DNA of 64,000 nt from the NCBI GenBank assembly GCA_015067305.1, contig SVMT01000008.1:28684-92683 (forward strand), written 5' to 3'. The position numbers and the translations under genes are program-made. The notes under the pieces are model-generated. The model saw only the letters and a program-made list of their open reading frames with translations. It was not told where the DNA came from and made no database searches. Positions 1 through 8,154 of this stretch are shown here, in pieces; the stretch's first letter is position 1; each line of letters starts with the position of its first letter. The DNA is from Oscillospiraceae bacterium. GTDB lineage: Bacteria > Bacillota > Clostridia > Oscillospirales > UBA644.

Positions 1-58
1 ACTATATATCAAATTTCGGGTAAATAGCGAATTAAATGTGGTAATTCTGCAAAGGTTC

Positions 59-87
59 TTGACTTTGCCGAAATTTCGGGTTAATAT
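59..87 (+). promoter_or_regulatory. Promoter of the dnaJ-like gene, with palindromic spacer
   Basis: TTGACT at 59-64 and TAATAT at 82-87 are separated by exactly 17 bp. The spacer contains the palindrome CCGAAATTTCGG (68-79). The sequence AAATTTCGGGTWAAT occurs here (71-85) and again at 11-25, so this may be a regulated promoter with two repressor half-sites. The match to CIRCE or CtsR consensus is poor. The regulator is unknown. Confidence 0.6.
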
Positions 88-128
88 AGATATATTGAAA
101 ATAATTCATCGCAGAGGAAAGGTGAAAA

Positions 129-596
129 ATGCAGGATCCATATCAGGTTCTCGGAGTGGCGAATACTGCCACAGATGACGAAATAAAAAAGGCTTACAGA
201 AAGCTTGCGGCAAAGTATCATCCCGATCTGAATCCGGGAGATAAGGTCGCAGAGCAGAAGATGCAGGAAGTGAACAGTGCGTATGAGTTGATAAAAGATA
301 TACGCAGCGGCAAAAGATCTGAAGCTTCGGCATACGGTAGTGCAGGTTCGACTTATGGGCAGAATCCCAATTACGGAGGGTATTGGTACGGAGGCTATGG
401 TCAGAACGGTTATGGCAGAAGTTATACTCAGAATTCTCAGAGTTATGAAGACGAAGAAGCCGATTATGAGGATATCTGGCAGAGCTACCGCAGAAATGTT
501 CGCGTCGTCACGTTCCCGTTTTGGAAGATAATCCTGGGACTTATGGCTTTCAGACTGTTGAGCAGGATCTTTTTCGGCTTTTTATTCGGAATATAA
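129..596 (+). CDS. Small J-domain (DnaJ-like) protein with C-terminal membrane anchor
   Basis: 155 residues. The first ~65 residues form a J-domain: YQVLGV at the start, [18 protein letters not shown] carrying the HPD tripeptide that stimulates DnaK ATPase, then an amphipathic helix ending near VNSAYELI. Residues ~70-115 are a Gly/Tyr/Ser/Asn-rich low-complexity linker. The last ~25 residues ([23 protein letters not shown]) are hydrophobic, suggesting a tail anchor. The zinc-finger and substrate-binding domains of true DnaJ are missing, so this is a specialised J-protein that probably recruits Hsp70 to the membrane. The start has an AGGAAAGGTG ribosome site. It is followed 34 bp later by another membrane protein with a zinc ribbon, and the pair is likely co-transcribed. 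Confidence 0.85.
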   Translation: MQDPYQVLGVANTATDDEIKKAYRKLAAKYHPDLNPGDKVAEQKMQEVNSAYELIKDIRSGKRSEASAYGSAGSTYGQNPNYGGYWYGGYGQNGYGRSYTQNSQSYEDEEADYEDIWQSYRRNVRVVTFPFWKIILGLMAFRLLSRIFFGFLFGI

Positions 597-630
597 AATA
601 TTTTATAATTACATTTAAAGGAACATCATC

Positions 631-1038
631 ATGGGAAAATTAAGAGAAAAATTTTATAAGTTTATGATTGGAAGATACGGTACTGACATACTTAATAAGG
701 ATATGCTTTGGCTGACGATAATTCTTGTTTTGCTGAATCTGTTTATCAGGTCCACGATCGTTTATCTCCTTGTTTATGCTCTGTTTTTTATTTCACTTTA
801 TAGAATGTTTTCTAAAAAAGTGGTGAAACGCCGTGCTGAAAATGCAAAATATATCATTCACAGAAATAAGGTTGTGAAGTTTTTCAAGCTTCAGTATAAT
901 AAGATCAAATATTTCAAGGAATTCAAATATGTGACTTGCAAAAACTGCAAGGCTGTCATTCGTGTTCCCCGCAAAAAGGGCACACGCAACATCTCCTGCC
1001 CCGGCTGCGGAAATCCGATTACTGTAGTGATCAAATGA
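631..1038 (+). CDS. Membrane protein with C-terminal zinc ribbon
   Basis: 135 residues. Two adjacent hydrophobic stretches (about residues 25-38 and 41-58) indicate a membrane hairpin. A basic segment (KKVVKRRAENAKY) follows, then a four-cysteine zinc ribbon, C103-x2-C106 and C123-x2-C126, of the MJ0042/zinc-ribbon type. It lies directly behind the small J-domain protein, and in other Clostridia J-domain and zinc-ribbon proteins also occur side by side, so a shared role at the membrane is plausible but inferred. No catalytic motif is seen. A hairpin repeat follows the stop codon. Confidence 0.7.
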   Translation: MGKLREKFYKFMIGRYGTDILNKDMLWLTIILVLLNLFIRSTIVYLLVYALFFISLYRMFSKKVVKRRAENAKYIIHRNKVVKFFKLQYNKIKYFKEFKYVTCKNCKAVIRVPRKKGTRNISCPGCGNPITVVIK

Positions 1039-1056
1039 AAAGTAAATAATAGTTTT

Positions 1057-1123
1057 GCGGGGGAACATTTTTGTAAAATTGTTCCCCCGCACCTCTTCAA
1101 AAAACTTTTACCGAGCAAAGCTC
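1057..1123 (+). repeat. Interspersed hairpin repeat (terminator-like), copy 1
   Basis: Hairpin GCGGGGGAAC...GTTCCCCCGC (1057-1090) followed by CACCTCTTCAAAAAACTTTT and CCGAGCAAAGCTC. It starts 18 bp after the stop of the upstream gene and reads outward from it. The hairpin is identical to the one at 48406-48439, and the tail is the reverse complement of the right-hand copy at 1396-1464. Confidence 0.8.
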
Positions 1124-1395
1124 AAAAATTAAAGCAAAAAAACTCCAACAGCTACCGTGAAATAATATATAAGCTTATCTGTTGATATTTATTTTTTTGT
1201 TATTCACCCCAAGTATCGGTTTTCTTTTTTGGATGGGGTATGGGGAAACCCTTTTTTCTTTTCGCGGAAAAAGGTATCTGCCCCCAAACCCCCACCCGGA
1301 AAACCGAGTTTGGAAATATTTATAAATCATCCCCAATAACTGCCGTAAATAAGAAATAAAATGCGGTAGCTGTTGGGGTTTTAGGTTGGATATTG
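1124..1395. other. Non-coding stretch between two inverted hairpin repeats
   Basis: No credible gene. CCAACAGCTACCG (1145-1157) and its exact reverse complement (1364-1376) form a second, nested inverted repeat inside the outer pair. The middle (1210-1310) contains GGGGAAACCC and C-rich fragments that look like a decayed relative of the same hairpin family. The flanking genes are convergent. Confidence 0.6.
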
Positions 1396-1464
1396 GAGCT
1401 TTGCTCGGTAAAAGTTTTTTGAAAGGGGTACGGGGAAAACTATTTTACAAAAATGTTTTCCCCG
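1396..1464 (-). repeat. Interspersed hairpin repeat (terminator-like), copy 2
   Basis: The inverted partner of copy 1. On the minus strand it reads as a CGGGGAAAAC...GTTTTCCCCG hairpin (1431-1464), then TACCCCTTTCAAAAAACTTT, ending in CCGAGCAAAGCTC. It begins 15 bp beyond the stop of the minus-strand GH172-type gene, the same placement relative to its gene as copy 1. Confidence 0.8.
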
Positions 1465-1479
1465 TTAAAATACTCTAAC

Positions 1480-2553
1480 TTATATTATCTCAAGCTCGTC
1501 TGCGGAGGGAAACTTCGGGAACGTCTTGCAGATAGAATCCTGATACCAGAAAGATACAGAGGATATGTCGTCCTGCAAGGGCAGATATCTGCCGTCTTTT
1601 CTCCAACCGAGAGCCTGTATCGTGACTCGTATATCTTTTTTGAAGTAGATCGGATCGCAAATGTGCCATCTGTAGAGCGAGAATCTTGTGTTTGCGGAAT
1701 AGAGACCGTTTGGTCTGATGACTTTCGGCATACCTGCATATGGGGTACAGTATTCAACGTATTTTCCGTCCACATCCCAGTCATATGCGCCGCAGAAATA
1801 GTCTTCCGTTCCTGTTCCGCAGATAGTGGGATAATCTGTATCCCCGTCAAGGTAGAATTTTATTTCACCTTCGCCCCACCAGTTGTTATTGTTTACACCC
1901 CAAAACATATATGTTCCGACATAGTGACCGTTGCCCTGAACATTGTCAAGAAGTGTGTATACTTCTTTGTATGGTAGAGGATTTGTGCGTCTGAACTGCG
2001 CGTGGAAATATCCGCAGTCAGTGGGGACTTCCGTCAGTACATAGTCGATCTGATAATAGAGAATTATTGGTGCTGTATGTATATTTTCAATGGTTATCTT
2101 GCAATTTTTGCGGAAAGGCATGTCCCAATAACAGTTGAAACCTCTTTTGGGGTTCACACAAACCGCAAGAGACGTTACCTGAGTGTAGCCTCCATACAGC
2201 GCATTTGCGAAAAAGTCGCCCAGGGGAACTTCCACTGAGGGCGTATCACTATCGTCCCAATACATTCTGATGATAAGATCTCTGTTTCCGCTGCTGTTGT
2301 CCGTCATCCAGATGTGCTTAATGATGCCTGATTCTTTGATGTTGGCTATCTCAAAAGTCTCGCCCGCTTTGATCTCTATTGAGGGAGATATCTTCCAGCC
2401 TTTGCCTAAGTCTCTTGCACAGGATGCTCCCGTGCCTGTTTCAGCCATTCCGCCTTTGCCTTTTTCTCCTGTGAAATTTTCGGCAGAAATTGACCTCGAT
2501 TCGCAATCGCTGAGTTTTGATAATCCAAACATTTGAGGAAATAAATTGTTCAT
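1480..2553 (-). CDS. DUF2961 / GH172-type glycoside hydrolase
   Basis: 357 residues spanning a typical DUF2961 domain, the family classified as GH172, whose characterised members act on alpha-fructofuranose or arabinofuranose linkages. Visible family segments include IKHIWMT near residue 80, GDFFA, the acidic GEGEIKFYLDGD stretch and GTGTEDYF, which carry the likely catalytic carboxylates. No signal peptide is seen, so the enzyme is probably cytoplasmic. An AAGGAGG ribosome site precedes the ATG. It is transcribed divergently from an AraC regulator 113 bp away, which suggests induction by the oligosaccharide it degrades. The precise substrate cannot be read from sequence. Confidence 0.85.
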   Translation of the reverse strand: MNNLFPQMFGLSKLSDCESRSISAENFTGEKGKGGMAETGTGASCARDLGKGWKISPSIEIKAGETFEIANIKESGIIKHIWMTDNSSGNRDLIIRMYWDDSDTPSVEVPLGDFFANALYGGYTQVTSLAVCVNPKRGFNCYWDMPFRKNCKITIENIHTAPIILYYQIDYVLTEVPTDCGYFHAQFRRTNPLPYKEVYTLLDNVQGNGHYVGTYMFWGVNNNNWWGEGEIKFYLDGDTDYPTICGTGTEDYFCGAYDWDVDGKYVEYCTPYAGMPKVIRPNGLYSANTRFSLYRWHICDPIYFKKDIRVTIQALGWRKDGRYLPLQDDISSVSFWYQDSICKTFPKFPSADELEII

Positions 2554-2666
2554 ATATTGAAAACCTCCTTATTTTATACTATAATAATTATACTGTAAAG
2601 CTAAAAAAATTACAATTACAGTATTTTGCATAATATTTGTCTATTATTGTCATTGGAGGTTCACTC

Positions 2667-3542
2667 TTGGATAAAAACTACTTTTCACCTTATGTTCGTT
2701 TAGCCATGTTTTCGACTATTCAACCGCCATTCCTTATCCGTGAACGTATCATATATGATTATGAACTGATATTTGTCCGTGACGGAAAGAGCCGTTTGAC
2801 TGTTGCGGGCACGGAATATATTTGCCAGAGAAATGATATTATATTTATTCGTCCCGGTATTCCGCATAAGTTTGAAAATTTCGGTGACTGTGTTTTTGAA
2901 CAGCCACACATTCATTTTGATGTCTGTTATTGGGAACACAGTCTGAAAACTCCTGTTTCTTTCAAGAATATAAACGAAATGTCTGCTGAGGAGCGTTCTT
3001 GGATCCAAAGTGATGTTTTTCAGGACTGTGATATACCTTTTGTTTTCAGAGCTGCCGATCCTGAAGCGTTTCAAAAAGTTTTCTTTGATGTGTTGAGAAC
3101 ATTTATTTCAAACGGTGTGGGAAAGGAACTTTTATTGAAAGCTAAAATGCTGGAGCTTCTTCAGATCATTCTTGCACAATTTGAACGTAAAGGGACTGAG
3201 TTCGACGGTTCATATATACGCCCTGAAGTCCTTGTCAGGGATTATATAGACAATAATTTCCTGAATCCCTTGACCCTTGACCAAATTACAGGACTATTTC
3301 ATGTGAACGTATATACTTTGCTCAGGAATTTCAAAAAGCATTACGGATGTTCCGTAATTGCATATTACAACAGTAAACGCTTTGAATACGCAAAACATCT
3401 TCTTGAAACTACGAATATGTCCGTCAGCGCAATAAGTGAGCAGTTGAATATGGCTGATGTTTACGTGTTCAGCAAATTTTTCAAAAAATATGGGGGCATT
3501 TCCCCTCGTGAATATCGTAAAAAAACAGGATATGAGGCTTAA
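2667..3542 (+). CDS. AraC-family transcriptional regulator
   Basis: About 291 residues. The N-terminal ~130 residues form an AraC-type cupin sensor (RNDIIFIRPGIPHKF is the typical sugar-pocket strand), and the C-terminal ~95 residues carry two helix-turn-helices with the signature ending in FSKFFKKYGGISPREYRK. I place the start at the TTG at 2667, because GGAGG (2655-2659) lies 7 bases ahead; a TTG at 2637 in frame has no ribosome site. The gene is divergent from the GH172-type enzyme and is its likely activator (inference from layout). A sugar or oligosaccharide is the expected ligand. Confidence 0.88.
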   Translation: MDKNYFSPYVRLAMFSTIQPPFLIRERIIYDYELIFVRDGKSRLTVAGTEYICQRNDIIFIRPGIPHKFENFGDCVFEQPHIHFDVCYWEHSLKTPVSFKNINEMSAEERSWIQSDVFQDCDIPFVFRAADPEAFQKVFFDVLRTFISNGVGKELLLKAKMLELLQIILAQFERKGTEFDGSYIRPEVLVRDYIDNNFLNPLTLDQITGLFHVNVYTLLRNFKKHYGCSVIAYYNSKRFEYAKHLLETTNMSVSAISEQLNMADVYVFSKFFKKYGGISPREYRKKTGYEA

Positions 3543-3806
3543 GAGTCCCCATTCCAAAAAGAAAAGCAAATTTGGTATTTTAAAAATATCAAATATGATT
3601 CAATATATTATGTCTTTAAAAATTAGTAATAGGAATGTCTCAAATGTTTGATTCTATACGTTAGTTGTTTGCTTTTGCTGAAAAAGATCTTTAAATCGGT
3701 TTTGTTGGATAAGGGCACAAATACCCTTCGGGTATTAGTTGGGGAAAACCTTATTTTTTCGTGAAAATAAGGTTTTCCCGCAAGAATTATATTATTTAAC
3801 TATATA
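3543..3806. repeat. Intergenic region with two hairpins of the GGGGAAAA type
   Basis: Between the AraC regulator and the convergent oxidoreductase there is no gene. At 3721-3735 ATACCC/GGGTAT form a small stem. At 3742-3779 GGGAAAACCTTATTTT pairs with AAAATAAGGTTTTCCC (16-bp arms), 27 bp beyond the stop of the minus-strand gene. The hairpin resembles the interspersed family found elsewhere in this window but lacks its conserved tail. It is probably a bidirectional terminator. Confidence 0.6.
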
Positions 3807-4895
3807 TTAGTCAAAGTAAACAGTTTTGCCTGTTCTGTAAGATGTGTAGATAGCTTCGAGGATCTGAGAAACAACGAGAGCCTGTTCGGGTTTAACGCAG
3901 GGTTCTTTGTCGTTTATAACTGCATCGATCCACTGAGCCATGTCGAGATCTGAAGGATTACCGTCGTCTACGCCGTCATAGAAAGCAACGCCGCCTGTAG
4001 AGAGGTCGATCTTCTTGAGGTAGAGTTTGGAGAATTCTTCGCCGTTAACTCTCATACCGTCGAGGAAGTCAACACCTGCTTCTGTACCTGCGAGAGTACA
4101 TGTAGCTTCTCTGGGGTTAGCAAGGTTGATAGCCCAACTGGATTCAAGAATGATAGTAGCGCCGTTCTTCATTTTGATGAAACCGAAAGCGGAGTCTTCA
4201 ACTGTGTACTTTTCAGGATCCCAGGGTCCCCAAGCGTTAGCGGAGTTAGGTCTCTTACCAAGTTTGTAGTGGCAGTTACCGGAAACGGATTCAACTTCGT
4301 AGTTGTCCATCATGTAAAGTGTAAGGTCAAGAGCGTGTGTACCGATATCGATGAGGGGTCCGCCGCCCTGTTCTTCTTCGTTCATGAATACGCCCCAAGT
4401 GGGAACAGCTCTTCTTCTGATAGCGTGAGCTTTACCGAAGTAAATATCACCGAATACGCCTGCTTCACACATTGTTTTGAGGTGACGCATTTCTCTTGTC
4501 TGTCTGTTCTGATAACCGATTGTAAGTTTTTTGCCTGTTCTCTTTGCAGCTTCAAGCATCAATTTAGCATCAGCAACTGTTTTAGCCATGGGCTTTTCGC
4601 ACATAACGTGTTTGCCTGCTTCGAGGGAAGCTACTGTGATAGGACCGTGAGATTTGTTGGGAGTGCAAACGTGGATAACGTCAACTTCGGGGCAGTCTGC
4701 GAGCATTTCCTTGTAGTCAGCGTATACTTTTGCGTCTTCTGTACCGTAATCTTTTGCAGCCTTTTCAGCTCTTTCAACGATGATATCGCAGAATGCAACC
4801 ATTTCAACGTTGGGAAGTTTTGCGAGAGAAGGCATATGTTTACCGTTTGCGATACCGCCGCAACCGATAATACCGATCTTGAGTTTCTTTTCCAT
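3807..4895 (-). CDS. Gfo/Idh/MocA family NAD(P)-dependent oxidoreductase
   Basis: 362 residues. Rossmann N-terminus with IGIIGCGGIANGKH, the catalytic-region EKP tripeptide at E100-P102 (HVMCEKPMAK), and a C-terminal Gfo/Idh/MocA substrate domain with GGGPLIDIGTHALDLTLYMM. Family members oxidise or reduce sugars, inositols and sugar acids, or serve as NAD-dependent glycosidases; the substrate is not determinable here. A good ribosome site (AAAGGAGTCG) precedes the ATG. It is divergent from a ROK sugar kinase, and the two promoters share mirrored sequence, so co-regulation in a sugar pathway is likely. Confidence 0.9.
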   Translation of the reverse strand: MEKKLKIGIIGCGGIANGKHMPSLAKLPNVEMVAFCDIIVERAEKAAKDYGTEDAKVYADYKEMLADCPEVDVIHVCTPNKSHGPITVASLEAGKHVMCEKPMAKTVADAKLMLEAAKRTGKKLTIGYQNRQTREMRHLKTMCEAGVFGDIYFGKAHAIRRRAVPTWGVFMNEEEQGGGPLIDIGTHALDLTLYMMDNYEVESVSGNCHYKLGKRPNSANAWGPWDPEKYTVEDSAFGFIKMKNGATIILESSWAINLANPREATCTLAGTEAGVDFLDGMRVNGEEFSKLYLKKIDLSTGGVAFYDGVDDGNPSDLDMAQWIDAVINDKEPCVKPEQALVVSQILEAIYTSYRTGKTVYFD

Positions 4896-4967
4896 TTTTA
4901 ATCGACTCCTTTGAGTTTATTTTGTTAAATTGGGTTTCTTGATAGTAAGAGATTAACTCACATATAT

Positions 4968-4996
4968 AGGATACCAAAAAAATCGTTATTTGTCAA
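4968..4996 (-). promoter_or_regulatory. Promoter of the Gfo/Idh/MocA gene
   Basis: On the minus strand, TTGACA (4991-4996) and TATCCT (4968-4973) are separated by 17 bp. The 15 bases at 4982-4996 match the reverse complement of 5058-5072, in the divergent ROK promoter, at 13 positions. This is a possible shared operator overlapping both -35 boxes. Confidence 0.65.
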
Positions 4997-5057
4997 GGGG
5001 TTATTTGCTTAAAAAAAGAAAAATTCTATGAGTTTTAATTATTTCTTTTTGTTATTA

Positions 5058-5086
5058 TTGACAATTAGCGATTTTTGTGGTATTAT
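5058..5086 (+). promoter_or_regulatory. Promoter of the ROK kinase gene
   Basis: TTGACA (5058-5063), a 17-bp spacer and TATTAT (5081-5086). The 5' untranslated region would be about 90 bases. The first half of the spacer mirrors that of the divergent promoter. Confidence 0.7.
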
Positions 5087-5182
5087 TATAGTGGAAGTAT
5101 TAGATATTATCTGAAAAAGAGAAAGATGATATATAATTAAAAAAATATTTTGCCGTTAACTACGGCATGGAGGTTATCAATT

Positions 5183-6127
5183 ATGTATAGAATTGGTGTT
5201 GACCTTGGCGGTACAAATATCGCTGTAGGTATCGTAAACGAAGAAGGTTCTATCGTTGCGAAAAAATCTGTAAAAACAGGCGCATCCAGACCTTTCGCTG
5301 AAATTATGAAGGATATGGCTGACTGCGTTCTCTCTCTTCTTGCAGAACAGAATATCAGCCTTGACGATGTTGCTTGCATCGGTATCGGTACACCCGGTTC
5401 CGTAAACAATGAAACAGGTATGCTTGTTTATGCAAACAACTTCAAAGACGGCGAAAATGTTCCTATGAGAGAACTTCTCCAGAAGTACATCGACAAGCCC
5501 GTATACCTTGGCAACGATGCTAACGTCGCAGCTCTCGGTGAAGTTATCTCCGGTGCAGCTAAAGGTGTTGACAACGCTATCATGATCACTCTCGGCACAG
5601 GTGTTGGCGGCGGTATCGTAATTGACGGTAAAATTTACGAGGGTCAGTACGCAGCAGGCGCAGAACTCGGTCATATTCTCCTCGTTAAAGACGGCGCTCA
5701 GTGCAGCTGCGGCAGAAAAGGCTGTTGGGAAGCTTACGCATCCGCTACAGGTCTTATCCGTCAGACAAAACATGCTATGATCGACAACCCCGACTCCATC
5801 ATGAATGAAATGACAACTATCGAAAACGTAAGTGGCAGAACAGCTTTCGACGCAATGAGAAAAGGCGATGCTGTAGCTAAACAGGTTTGCGATACATACA
5901 TCGAATACATTGCCGCAGGTATGGTAGACCTCATGAACATTTTCCGTCCCGAAGTATTCATCATCGGCGGCGGTATCTGCAACGAAGGCGATACACTCCT
6001 CAACCCCATCCGTGCATATGTTAACGAACACATTTACGGCGGAAACAGAAATCCCGAACAGAAGATCGCCATTGCACAGCTTGGTAACGATGCGGGAATT
6101 ATAGGCGCAGCTTTCATCGTAAAATAA
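5183..6127 (+). CDS. ROK-family sugar kinase (glucokinase-like)
   Basis: 314 residues. The ATP phosphate-1 motif DLGGTNIAVG is at residues 7-16, LGTGVGGG is in the middle, and the ROK zinc signature CSCGRKGCWEAYAS is intact. It phosphorylates glucose or a related hexose or amino sugar at the 6-position with ATP; the ROK family also contains regulators, but no helix-turn-helix is present here. The start at 5183 is chosen because GGAGG (5169-5173) sits 9 bases upstream; an earlier in-frame start at 5150 would overlap that site. Codon use is strongly biased toward C-ending codons, as in highly expressed genes. It is divergent from the Gfo/Idh/MocA gene. Confidence 0.92.
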   Translation: MYRIGVDLGGTNIAVGIVNEEGSIVAKKSVKTGASRPFAEIMKDMADCVLSLLAEQNISLDDVACIGIGTPGSVNNETGMLVYANNFKDGENVPMRELLQKYIDKPVYLGNDANVAALGEVISGAAKGVDNAIMITLGTGVGGGIVIDGKIYEGQYAAGAELGHILLVKDGAQCSCGRKGCWEAYASATGLIRQTKHAMIDNPDSIMNEMTTIENVSGRTAFDAMRKGDAVAKQVCDTYIEYIAAGMVDLMNIFRPEVFIIGGGICNEGDTLLNPIRAYVNEHIYGGNRNPEQKIAIAQLGNDAGIIGAAFIVK

Positions 6128-6344
6128 TTTTGAGTCGTTAATCGGGGGTATAATCTCTTTTTCCTTAGCTCGACGTATAAACATACGCCTTCGCACGGAG
6201 AAAAGCAATTCTGCATCCCACTGAAAGATCTCAAAAACGATCGGAGATTTTGTTTTTGAAATCTTTTGAATTCAAGATTTTCACAGCTAACGCATTGAAA
6301 AAATATCGGTGCGTTAGCTATTGGAAGTTATGATTATGTAGATT
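6128..6344. other. Intergenic hairpins after the ROK gene
   Basis: No gene. The imperfect stem AAAGATCTCAAAAAC / GTTTTTGAAATCTTT (about 6222-6267) could terminate the kinase transcript. A second stem, AGCTAACGCA / TGCGTTAGCT, lies around 6287-6321. Neither resembles a known riboswitch. Confidence 0.45.
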
Positions 6345-6415
6345 GAGCGAAAGCTCGCTAAAAGTTTTTGGGAGGGGGTTCGGGGGAACGCTTTTTTACA
6401 AAAAAGGTTCCCCCG
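6345..6415 (-). repeat. Interspersed hairpin repeat, copy upstream of rluA-like gene
   Basis: Reads on the minus strand as CGGGGGAACC...GTTCCCCCG followed by a C-rich segment, AAAACTTTT and AGCGAGCTTTCGC. The same architecture appears as at 1057-1123. This copy is the exception in placement: it ends about 20 bp before the start of the plus-strand pseudouridine synthase and follows no minus-strand gene. Confidence 0.7.
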
Positions 6416-6435
6416 TTAAACCCGTATATAAAATT

Positions 6436-7404
6436 ATGAGAGAACTCCACGCAGGGGTAAACGACGCAGGTCAGAGACTGGATAAATTTATGGGAAAGAC
6501 TTTCCCTAAAATGCCGCAGTCGTTGCTGTACAAATACCTCAGACAAAAATGCGTAAAAGTAAACGGAAAACATGAAAAGGCGGAGTACCGACTTCAGGCG
6601 GGTGATGTGCTTCGCTTTTATATCAGCGACGAATTTTTTGAGGATAGTGGCGAAAAAACACAAAATCTGGATAAGATCAAACCCTCATTCGGCGTCATTT
6701 ATGAAGACGAAAATATTCTTATAGTCGATAAACCCATAGGACTTCTTTGTCAGAGCGATGAAAAGGAAAGTTTTAATACATTGGATAATCATGTCCGTGC
6801 ATATCTCAGAGCAAAAGGTGAATATGACCCCGAAAAAGAAAATGCTTTTGCACCATCTCTCTGCAACCGAATAGATAAAAATACTCAGGGACTTGTGATC
6901 GCCGCCAAAAATGCGGAAGCCTTGCGTATTATGAATGAAAAGATCAAAGCCCGTGAGCTCGACAAACGTTATCTGTGCCTTGTTTTCGGCGTTCCCAAGC
7001 CCAAGGAAGGCGTTTTTACCGCATACCTTTATAAAGATAATAAGACAAATACAGTTACTGTTTCCGAAAAAAGCAAGCCTTACAATAAGGATATTAAAAC
7101 AGGTTATAAAACTTTACGTACAGACGGAAAGATATCTCTTCTTGAAGTTCAGCTCTTTACTGGCAGAACTCACCAGATACGCGCTCATATGGCGTATCTT
7201 GGTCATCCTCTTCTGGGTGACGGAAAATACGGTTCTGCGGCGAAGAATAAAGAATTTTTCAAAGATAAAAAATTCTCTTTTGAATATCAGGCTCTTTGTT
7301 CCTATAAACTGACATTTGAATTTACAACACCGTCGGGACTTTTGGAATATCTCAACGGCAAAACTTTTGAAACCAAGCCCTATTGGGGTAACGACCTTGT
7401 ATGA
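6436..7404 (+). CDS. RluA-family 23S rRNA/tRNA pseudouridine synthase
   Basis: About 322 residues from the ATG at 6436. An N-terminal S4 RNA-binding domain (GQRLDKFMGKTFPKMPQSLL...VKVNGK) is followed by the synthase domain, with the catalytic aspartate in NRIDKNTQGLVI and the family segment GRTHQIRAHMAYLGHPLLGD. It isomerises specific uridines in rRNA or tRNA (RluC/RluD class). The frame is open upstream into the hairpin repeat (to 6343), but that extension encodes repeat sequence, so 6436 is preferred although no strong ribosome site is visible. The stop overlaps the next start by 4 bases, indicating translational coupling. Confidence 0.9.
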   Translation: MRELHAGVNDAGQRLDKFMGKTFPKMPQSLLYKYLRQKCVKVNGKHEKAEYRLQAGDVLRFYISDEFFEDSGEKTQNLDKIKPSFGVIYEDENILIVDKPIGLLCQSDEKESFNTLDNHVRAYLRAKGEYDPEKENAFAPSLCNRIDKNTQGLVIAAKNAEALRIMNEKIKARELDKRYLCLVFGVPKPKEGVFTAYLYKDNKTNTVTVSEKSKPYNKDIKTGYKTLRTDGKISLLEVQLFTGRTHQIRAHMAYLGHPLLGDGKYGSAAKNKEFFKDKKFSFEYQALCSYKLTFEFTTPSGLLEYLNGKTFETKPYWGNDLV

Positions 7405-8090
7405 AATACGTATTTTTATCCAATCGTTCCTACGGTTCAACGTTGAAACTGTTGAAAACTTCAATTCTGATACCCGAATTACCTTTAATAGACTCGAAAA
7501 CCGCATATCATGCAGATCTTTCAATGTGTGTTTTAGGTGAAAACGTGGTTTGCGCTCCGTCACTTTATGAAAAATTTAAAGAAATCAGAGATCCTGATTT
7601 TATAAAAGGCGTTAATTTTATCAAGGGAAATTCCGAACCTTGCGAGCCATATCCTAATGATATTTTGTACAATGCGGCTGTGGTTGGAAAATATATTTTC
7701 TGTAAAAAAGATAAAACAGATAAAAAGCTTCTCGAAATTGCGGAAGATAACGGCTACAAGATCATAAATGTTAATCAGGGTTATGCGAGATGCAGCACCC
7801 TACCCGTGACAGATTCTGCTCTTATTACTTCCGATCCCGGTATTTATTCAGCCGCTTTGAAAAACGGATTTGATGCCCTTTTTGTAACTAATGAGGGCGT
7901 TTTATTGGAGGGGTATCCCCATGGTTTTATCGGCGGTTGCGGCGGTCTTTATGAAAACAAACTAATTTTCAGCGGTAATGTTTCCATGCACCGTGATTAT
8001 AAAAAAATAAAGGATTTCTGTGAGAAAAAATTTGTTGAAGTCCTTTTTACTGCCGAGCCGCTTTATGATTTCGGCTCGATATTGTGTTGA
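7401..8090 (+). CDS. Conserved protein, probable guanidino-modifying-enzyme (GME) fold, DUF6873-like
   Basis: 229 residues. The start overlaps the pseudouridine synthase stop as ATGA. The sequence has the look of a divergent GME-fold (arginine deiminase-like) protein: alternating short strands, HADLSMCVLG near residue 40, and a GYARCSTLPVTDSALITSD segment around residues 130-150 with a conserved-looking Cys, followed by GFIGGCGGLYENKLIFSG. I recall related clostridial proteins being named DUF6873, but this is memory and not a search. Catalytic ability is unproven. It sits in a housekeeping run ahead of yunB and ligA. Confidence 0.55.
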   Translation: MKYVFLSNRSYGSTLKLLKTSILIPELPLIDSKTAYHADLSMCVLGENVVCAPSLYEKFKEIRDPDFIKGVNFIKGNSEPCEPYPNDILYNAAVVGKYIFCKKDKTDKKLLEIAEDNGYKIINVNQGYARCSTLPVTDSALITSDPGIYSAALKNGFDALFVTNEGVLLEGYPHGFIGGCGGLYENKLIFSGNVSMHRDYKKIKDFCEKKFVEVLFTAEPLYDFGSILC

Positions 8091-8154
8091 ATAGAAACAC
8101 TTTTGCATAGAATATATATGACATTTATTTTTACCGAAAAGGGGAGTGTCATAT

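Noticed and set aside
5177..6208. 343-codon minus-strand frame opposite the ROK kinase
   Set aside because: Its composition is a mirror of the kinase codons, with no family resemblance; it is a shadow.
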